The notes beneath the pieces are model-generated. The model was not told the origin of the DNA. It did not search any database and saw only the letters and a program-made list of their open reading frames with translations. Positions 57,994 through 64,000 of a stretch of 64,000 nucleotides of DNA are shown in pieces. The position numbers and the translations under genes are program-made. The DNA is from Symploca sp. SIO2E9. GTDB taxonomy: Bacteria; Cyanobacteriota; Cyanobacteriia; Cyanobacteriales; Coleofasciculaceae. The stretch spans positions 48,602 to 112,601 of the forward strand of contig JAAHGS010000003.1 in assembly GCA_010692645.1 (NCBI GenBank), written 5' to 3'. The first letter of the stretch is position 1; each line of letters opens with the position of its first letter.

Positions 57994-60843
57994 TCACCGA
58001 CAAACTGCCACATCATTGAAGTTTCCCTGGCGGATGACGGTGCCAGTATTGTTGTTATCAACTACATTGAAAGTCCCAGCATTTTGCTGTAGCAGGAAGT
58101 CTGTATTACTATTGTTACCATTGAGTGCTAAACACAAGGTTTGAGAGCTATTCATAAAGGCAGCTAAACCTGGTACATCGTTATCCTGCAAGAGGTTGAA
58201 CTCAACATTGCCAAAAGCTTGAGCAGTGTTATTAGCCTGGATGAAAACACCCTGGCTAGCACTATTACTTACCTCAGTATTGGTAATAGTAAATTCCTGT
58301 CTGACTCCTTCATTGGCTTGGATAAAAATCCCTTGACCACCGCTACTATTAATTCCAAATCTCGTATTATTAACTGTAATATTATTGAGGTTTATTCCCT
58401 GTAGGCTATCCCCAGAAGCTTGAATAAAAATGCCCTGACCAATATTATCACTTACAGTTGTATCACTAATAGCAATTTGTTGTTGGGAATTATTAGAAAC
58501 CTGGATGAAAACACCCTGACTATCACTATCATTGACGGTGGTAGTATCAATATTTAATTCCTGTTGAGCATTCTCAGCAGCTTGGACAAAAATACCCTGA
58601 CCACCACTGTTGTTGCTACTTCTAGTACTACTGATTTTACTATCTTGGATGTTAATTTCCTGTAGACTATTGCCAGAAGCCTGCATAAATAAACCCTGGA
58701 CATTACTATTACTAATCGCGTTACCGTTGAAATTTAAATTCTGTTGGGCATCATCAGTAGACTGAGCAAAAATACCTTGAGTATCATTATTCCTGACTTC
58801 GTTTTTAGTGATAATCAAGTTCTGCCTGGAATCCTGAGTGGCTTGGAGGAAAATACCCTGACCACCACTATTGTCGCTGCTGAGTTTTGTGCTGTTGACC
58901 TCACTCTCGTTTATGGCTAAGTTCTGTTGGGTATTGCCAGAAGCTTGCACAAAAACACCTTGACCAAGACTATTACTAACGGTTGTATTATTGAGATTTA
59001 ATTCCTGTTGAGAATCCTCATTAGCCTGAATAAAAACACCTTGACTAAGACTATCATTAACTGTCGTATTGTCGAGGTTTAATTCCTGTTGGCTATTTTC
59101 AGAAGCCTGGACAAAAATACCTTGACCACCGCTGCCATTACTACCAACCCTCGTGCTATTCACCGTACTATTATCAATATTAATTTCCTGTAGAGTCTCA
59201 CCAGAAGCCTGAACAAAAATACCTTGACTACCGCTATCACTAATGGCGTTATTTTTGACACTTAAGTTCTGTTGAGCAGTTTCAGAAGCCTGAATAAAAA
59301 TGCCCTGACTACCACTGCTGCTAATCAAGTTACCGTCAAGGTTAATTTCCTGCTTGGTATTACCAGCAGCCTGAGCTAATATGCCCTCAAGATTGCTATT
59401 GCTAATTGAGTTATTAGTCAAAGTTACTGTACCAGCAGTATTATCGAGTAAGACACCAGCTGCCATCGAGCTAGCGATCGCATTATCTCGAATTACCCCA
59501 TTGCTGATATTTCTCGCCTCAATACCAGGACCACTCACAGCTGTAATCTCAAACCCGGACAACACATTATTATTCCCGAGAGTGACAGTATCGGCAACCC
59601 CTGGCAATATTCCAGCACCCGATAGTGGTAGTTGCAGTAAGCCGAATTCAGTAGTATTTATCTCCTGCAGTGGTCCTGTAGATAGTACCTGTACTTGATC
59701 ACCAATTGTAAAGCCAGGAATACCAGGATTTGCCCCTGCTTGCACATAAACAATATCATTACCATCAGATAGCGTAGCATTGAGAGCATCCTGGAGAATG
59801 CCAAAGGGATTTTCAAAAGTACCATCTCCTCCAGCGACTCCTAGGTTCACCTGCTGGAAAAACCAAGGTTCACCTGTCTCTGGATTGGTTGCCTCAATAG
59901 TAAACGCTTCGCTAAAAGATTCAGATTCCTGCTGCGAATCAACAGTAATACTAGCCGTGCGAGCAACAGATTCTCCAATACGGGCTAAAACAGTTTCCTG
60001 CTTGTTAACTCCCCGAGGACGAGTTCCTGGAAAATTCGCCCCGACATTAAAGACAACATTAGTACCAAAAATGGCATCTTCTTGGAAAGACAAGCCTAAA
60101 TTTAAGGTATCAGCAGGATTAGCCTCTAATCTCAGTCGCCAACCTAATGCCCCATCAGTGCCAGCAGCATCATAATAATACAATCCGCCATAACCGCGCA
60201 AATCCCCTTGCTTACCAAGTCGCGCCAGTTTTATACCTGCTTCCAGCTCAAAACCAGCCATCGCTGCTTCAAAACTGGTGATTTGCTCAAGTTGTCTTTC
60301 TCCCTCTGCTACTAAAAAGTGGTTTTGAAAGAAAGGTTCTCCGGTAATTTCTCTAGCTATTTCTACAGTACTCTGATCAATGCGCTGACGGGTATTGCCA
60401 ATTGGCACATAGGCATTGGCACGCAAGTCCCAAGTTTTCCCCAAGCTTTCCAAACCAGCCCCCAGTTGATTGAAGACTGAATTACCAGTGTTGCGGTTGT
60501 CATAGCTGAGGTAACCACCGAAAATTCGGTTATCTTGGTTGCTATAGAAGCGATGTCCTAAGAGGATATTGCCGCCTAGGTGAGAGCCATTGTCTAAAAG
60601 CAATTGCCCTTGCAGGAAAGTGAGAGTACTGCCAGGAGTTTGCTGTAGGGGAACAAAACCCTGAAAGCTAGTAAAGCCATCGTAGCCAGCGCCAGAGGTA
60701 CTGTAGCCTATTCCCAAGCGAGGAGAAACTCTCAAATCTGCAGCAGTACCAATAGATGTTTCAGTTGTCTGAGCTACTACAGCAGAGGAAAAGGCTTCAG
60801 AGAGTAGTAGACTAAAGCCAAGCAGTGGCGCTAGCTTTTTCAT
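57994..60843 (-). CDS. Outer-membrane barrel-like protein with right-handed beta-helix repeats
   Basis: Signal peptide; LGIGYSTSGAGYDGFTSFQGFVPLQQTPGSTLTFLQGQLLLDN; more than ten GQGIFVQASxxxQQELNxxxxxVxxS units. Confidence 0.85.
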   Translation of the reverse strand: MKKLAPLLGFSLLLSEAFSSAVVAQTTETSIGTAADLRVSPRLGIGYSTSGAGYDGFTSFQGFVPLQQTPGSTLTFLQGQLLLDNGSHLGGNILLGHRFYSNQDNRIFGGYLSYDNRNTGNSVFNQLGAGLESLGKTWDLRANAYVPIGNTRQRIDQSTVEIAREITGEPFFQNHFLVAEGERQLEQITSFEAAMAGFELEAGIKLARLGKQGDLRGYGGLYYYDAAGTDGALGWRLRLEANPADTLNLGLSFQEDAIFGTNVVFNVGANFPGTRPRGVNKQETVLARIGESVARTASITVDSQQESESFSEAFTIEATNPETGEPWFFQQVNLGVAGGDGTFENPFGILQDALNATLSDGNDIVYVQAGANPGIPGFTIGDQVQVLSTGPLQEINTTEFGLLQLPLSGAGILPGVADTVTLGNNNVLSGFEITAVSGPGIEARNISNGVIRDNAIASSMAAGVLLDNTAGTVTLTNNSISNSNLEGILAQAAGNTKQEINLDGNLISSSGSQGIFIQASETAQQNLSVKNNAISDSGSQGIFVQASGETLQEINIDNSTVNSTRVGSNGSGGQGIFVQASENSQQELNLDNTTVNDSLSQGVFIQANEDSQQELNLNNTTVSNSLGQGVFVQASGNTQQNLAINESEVNSTKLSSDNSGGQGIFLQATQDSRQNLIITKNEVRNNDTQGIFAQSTDDAQQNLNFNGNAISNSNVQGLFMQASGNSLQEINIQDSKISSTRSSNNSGGQGIFVQAAENAQQELNIDTTTVNDSDSQGVFIQVSNNSQQQIAISDTTVSDNIGQGIFIQASGDSLQGINLNNITVNNTRFGINSSGGQGIFIQANEGVRQEFTITNTEVSNSASQGVFIQANNTAQAFGNVEFNLLQDNDVPGLAAFMNSSQTLCLALNGNNSNTDFLLQQNAGTFNVVDNNNTGTVIRQGNFNDVAVCR

Positions 60844-60949
60844 TAAAAATTATGCTCAAAACTCTGAAGCTCTATTTCAGTAGCTACAAAAGGGCATCAG
60901 GAAATACTCTCAGGAGGCAATAATATTGTCTTCATTTCACGATTGAAGG

Positions 60950-63430
60950 TTAAACCACTTGATAGATAAAACTCAGGGTTGCCCAAGCCTTTAAATCCAA
61001 TGCATAGGCATCAGAAACTGTAGCGATGGAATTTGAGAGGTTAGCACTGGCTTGATGTAAATCTTCTAAGACTGCTCGTGTTACCTCCAGAGGCTGATTT
61101 AAATCGTCAATTCTCCCTTCATCTCCCACAGGACGCCCAGAAGCTTCCAATGCCATACTCGTGTTTTTAAAAGGTGCTAAGCTGCAAATCAGTTGAATTT
61201 CCCAGATTCCAGCAGCCCCTCGAATAACCCAATCAAAAGCAGCAGAAGGTTTTGGCAGTGTCAGGCTTGCCCCTGATGGCAGGGCCCCATCTGCCATTAG
61301 GGGTTGGTTTATATATTTGCTCTTATAAAGGGCGATCGCATTGCTGCTGCTATCAAAACCGAGTAGCATAAAATATATTGGGGAATTGCCGTAATTTTCT
61401 AACCGATACTGAATACGACTTCCTATTGGTACAGTAGGAATATTGCCCTCAGAACCAGGAAGTATAAGACTACGGTTGGTCTTTGTGTCTGAAGAAAGTA
61501 CAGAAGCAATTGCTTCTTGTTTTGCTTTTGAGGAGTTGCACCAAGGGGGGCATGGTTTGAGCGAGGTTGATGCCCGCCAAGCATATCGCCGCATCATCAG
61601 CTGCTGGTTAGGTTCGACTATCTCTAGTGAAGCCCTTACACCTAAACGTGAAGAACCCTCATTTGCTGTCAAACGCAGGAATTTTGCTGCTAGCAAGGTT
61701 TTTAATTTGGGAGTTAGTCGATTAGTCGCCGACTTGACTGCCTCCCCAACTTCCCCAGTAGTATTAGGAATCGGTTCATTGGCAAGATATAGAAGTCCAT
61801 AGCCCTTTGTCTGGGTTTCCGACTTACCCACAGACTTACTAGTTTTGTCGGAATTAGCTACTGAATCCTCAGCTACCTGTGCCGTAGATTGAGACTTACT
61901 TACTTTCCCAAACAGGTAATCGGCAGATTGTTCACCAGCTATAACTACCGAAGATACAGAAGGAATGTTAGCAAAGGCGCTAGTTGCATCCACACGTTCA
62001 ATTCTTTCCAAGTCCAAATCCAGAGCAATCGCCAAACCAAGATTGCGAGGCAAAACGCGAATTACCTCCTGCAAGCACTGCCCTACTTGTAGGGGGTAAC
62101 TCTGAGCAACACTAACGTCAACCACTCGTGCCTTAGCTCTTAAACCTTCTCTAGAGCGTATTTGCAGTTGTAGTAATTTATCAATCTTGTCGGCTTGAGG
62201 CTCAGAAGCTTGTGCTTCGGAGTCTTTGTCTGAGGGGAGTTCAGAACTTTCTATTTTTAACTCTTCTTGCCTAAATTCAGGTAAACCAGCACCAACTACT
62301 TGCAGGATAGAATTAGCCCCATAGTACTCCAAAACCTGAGCTGGAAGTCCTGCTAACCACAATTTTGCTGCTTTGCCATTGTCTTCTACTGCTGTAACCA
62401 CGCCATCTGCTCCCGTGCTGAGATTTGGCGGCAGGTAATAGGCAAGCAGTGGCTTGAGCCTTTTTTCACCCATAAGTTTCGGTTGTTGCTCTTTACCCAC
62501 CAGCTGATTTACTGTGCCAGCAGTGCGAGACAAGCTAATCTGAACAGTTGTTGCCGGCATAGCTTGCCACAGATACTGAGTAAGAGCGTAGGTAAATAAG
62601 CCAGCACTGAAATCGTCCCAATTCGTCTCCGTTGCCATTTGACTAGAGCCAGCTGCTGCTAGAACCACTCCCGGCATTTGGTTTAGAGTAGGAGAATTAG
62701 ACCACTGTCGTCCTGCATCTTTGAGACGACGCCGGATTTGTTCTTGAAAAGCCAGCTCTCCATTACTGGGAGCTTCTGCTGGTGGGTTCGGACAAGACCT
62801 AACCCGTAAATTCCCTTGTAACAGTTTACTTGCTTGAATGTGACTGGTATCGAGAACTGTTGTAATTTTATCTGTCGCTAAGGTGCGCATCAGTAAAACT
62901 AGTGTTTCTTCCAGCAAATCGTTGGTTGCAGGTTTCCCCTTGTTGGGCAAGATACCATCTACAGGCACTAGACTGTTTTGAATATTGGCAGGGCTATCTA
63001 TGTCCGATTCCTGAGCAATTTTAACTTGGCTACCATAGCCACTAAAGTGGAAGAGTACGACATCACCAGCTGAGGCTTGTTTACTCAGATGCTCAAGAAA
63101 AGCCTCTTCAATATTTTCCCTGCTGGCTTGGCTATCTGTCAGCACCAAAATATCACTGGCTTTAACCCCAAAACGGTGAATTAACAGTTCTTTTTGTAAT
63201 TCTACGTCTGTCAGGCAACCCTCCAAAGCTGTACTGCGAGGATACTGGTTAATTCCTACCAGTAGCGCCAATTTCCGCACACCAGGTTGTGCTAGCGCCT
63301 GGAAATAGCGGTCTAAGGCTGGTACTGCTACACTTTTAGCACCTAGGAGTGATAGCGCAGTTTCACTCACTCCTAGTGCCGCCAGCCCTAAACCAGCTTT
63401 TTGTAAAAAAGTCCGCCGATCAAGTCCCAT
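60950..63430 (-). CDS. Caspase-family (peptidase C14-like) protein with Tat signal, non-canonical active site
   Basis: MGLDRRTFLQKAGLGLAALG; LALLVGINQYPRSTALEGCLTDVELQKELLIHRFG; VVLFHFSGYGS; TTVLDTSHIQA. Confidence 0.88.
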   Translation of the reverse strand: MGLDRRTFLQKAGLGLAALGVSETALSLLGAKSVAVPALDRYFQALAQPGVRKLALLVGINQYPRSTALEGCLTDVELQKELLIHRFGVKASDILVLTDSQASRENIEEAFLEHLSKQASAGDVVLFHFSGYGSQVKIAQESDIDSPANIQNSLVPVDGILPNKGKPATNDLLEETLVLLMRTLATDKITTVLDTSHIQASKLLQGNLRVRSCPNPPAEAPSNGELAFQEQIRRRLKDAGRQWSNSPTLNQMPGVVLAAAGSSQMATETNWDDFSAGLFTYALTQYLWQAMPATTVQISLSRTAGTVNQLVGKEQQPKLMGEKRLKPLLAYYLPPNLSTGADGVVTAVEDNGKAAKLWLAGLPAQVLEYYGANSILQVVGAGLPEFRQEELKIESSELPSDKDSEAQASEPQADKIDKLLQLQIRSREGLRAKARVVDVSVAQSYPLQVGQCLQEVIRVLPRNLGLAIALDLDLERIERVDATSAFANIPSVSSVVIAGEQSADYLFGKVSKSQSTAQVAEDSVANSDKTSKSVGKSETQTKGYGLLYLANEPIPNTTGEVGEAVKSATNRLTPKLKTLLAAKFLRLTANEGSSRLGVRASLEIVEPNQQLMMRRYAWRASTSLKPCPPWCNSSKAKQEAIASVLSSDTKTNRSLILPGSEGNIPTVPIGSRIQYRLENYGNSPIYFMLLGFDSSSNAIALYKSKYINQPLMADGALPSGASLTLPKPSAAFDWVIRGAAGIWEIQLICSLAPFKNTSMALEASGRPVGDEGRIDDLNQPLEVTRAVLEDLHQASANLSNSIATVSDAYALDLKAWATLSFIYQVV

Positions 63431-63516
63431 ATTTCCTATCAGCTCTCAGCCTTCAGCTATCAGCCTACCAGGAATGAGTGAGCTATTTGCTTTCTAATTT
63501 GAGATGAACTAGACTA

Positions 63517-64000
63517 TCAAGTCATTTGAGCAGTACAGACAGTTGAACGCTCAATGATCCCCCCACCTAAAAGAATTTCCTCATCATACAAAACAGCAGC
63601 TTGTCCTGGAGTAATGCTAAATTGCGGTTCATCAAATACTAGCTTAATCTGGTCTTCTGCTAGGGGGATCACTGTTACTGGTACAGCAGCAGAGCGATAT
63701 CGAATCTGCACTGATGCCCGGATGGGATTAGTAGGGGCAGGGATTGATACCCAGTTAACTCGAAAAGCACTACATTCAGTCTGATTGGCGCTGTCGCGAT
63801 TACCCACAATTACCCGGTTGCGTTTCGCGTCTAGAGCAATAACATACAGAGGTTCAGCAGCAGCAATACCTAATCCGCGACGTTGCCCAATTGTGTAATG
63901 GTGAATACCTTGATGTTTACCTAAAATCTCTCCTTGTACATTAACAATATCACCTAAGGTTGGAGTGATATATTTGTCAAGGAATTTTTGCATTGAGCCA
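63517..64000 (-). CDS. mnmA: tRNA-specific 2-thiouridylase MnmA, C-terminal part (5' end beyond window)
   Basis: [40 protein letters not shown]; reading frame continues to the window edge. Confidence 0.93.
   Translation of the reverse strand, partial: GSMQKFLDKYITPTLGDIVNVQGEILGKHQGIHHYTIGQRRGLGIAAAEPLYVIALDAKRNRVIVGNRDSANQTECSAFRVNWVSIPAPTNPIRASVQIRYRSAAVPVTVIPLAEDQIKLVFDEPQFSITPGQAAVLYDEEILLGGGIIERSTVCTAQMT

Noticed and set aside
58200-59400. Regularly spaced repeats that could suggest a CRISPR array
   Set aside because: They are in-frame coding repeats of the beta-helix protein; unit length and variation follow codons, with no repeat/spacer structure.

Overview
This is a 64-kb cyanobacterial chromosomal window. 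The evidence is the HIP1 GCGATCGC sites, CpcG, DevBCA and DUF6464. It holds housekeeping genes (glyQ, comEC-like, fmt, murJ, folE, rluD-like, cpcG, mnmA 3' part, two tRNAs) mixed with accessory modules. The main accessory modules are: (i) a rearranged DNA-phosphorothioation (dnd) locus with dndD, dndC, dndB, a second DGQHR-domain gene, a putative PD-(D/E)XK nuclease and a distal dnd-associated protein 4; (ii) a single-GAF DXCF-type cyanobacteriochrome between dndC and dndD, with a MITE-like element abutting its start codon and an apparent T-run frameshift; (iii) an eCIS-type pair (AAA+ ATPase and DUF4157 protein) separated by a four-copy tandem repeat that includes the first codons of the ATPase gene; (iv) a decaying zinc-homeostasis cluster (folE, intact and truncated COG0523 genes, hemB remnant, Zur/Fur-like palindrome); (v) a Tat-exported caspase-fold protein lacking the canonical His/Cys dyad, next to a beta-helix outer-membrane protein; (vi) several small inverted-repeat elements, two of them flanked by identical 9-bp direct repeats. 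A (TAAGTAA)n heptamer repeat lies just downstream of five genes, always in the same orientation as the gene. All assignments come from reading the sequence and motif recall; no searches were run.
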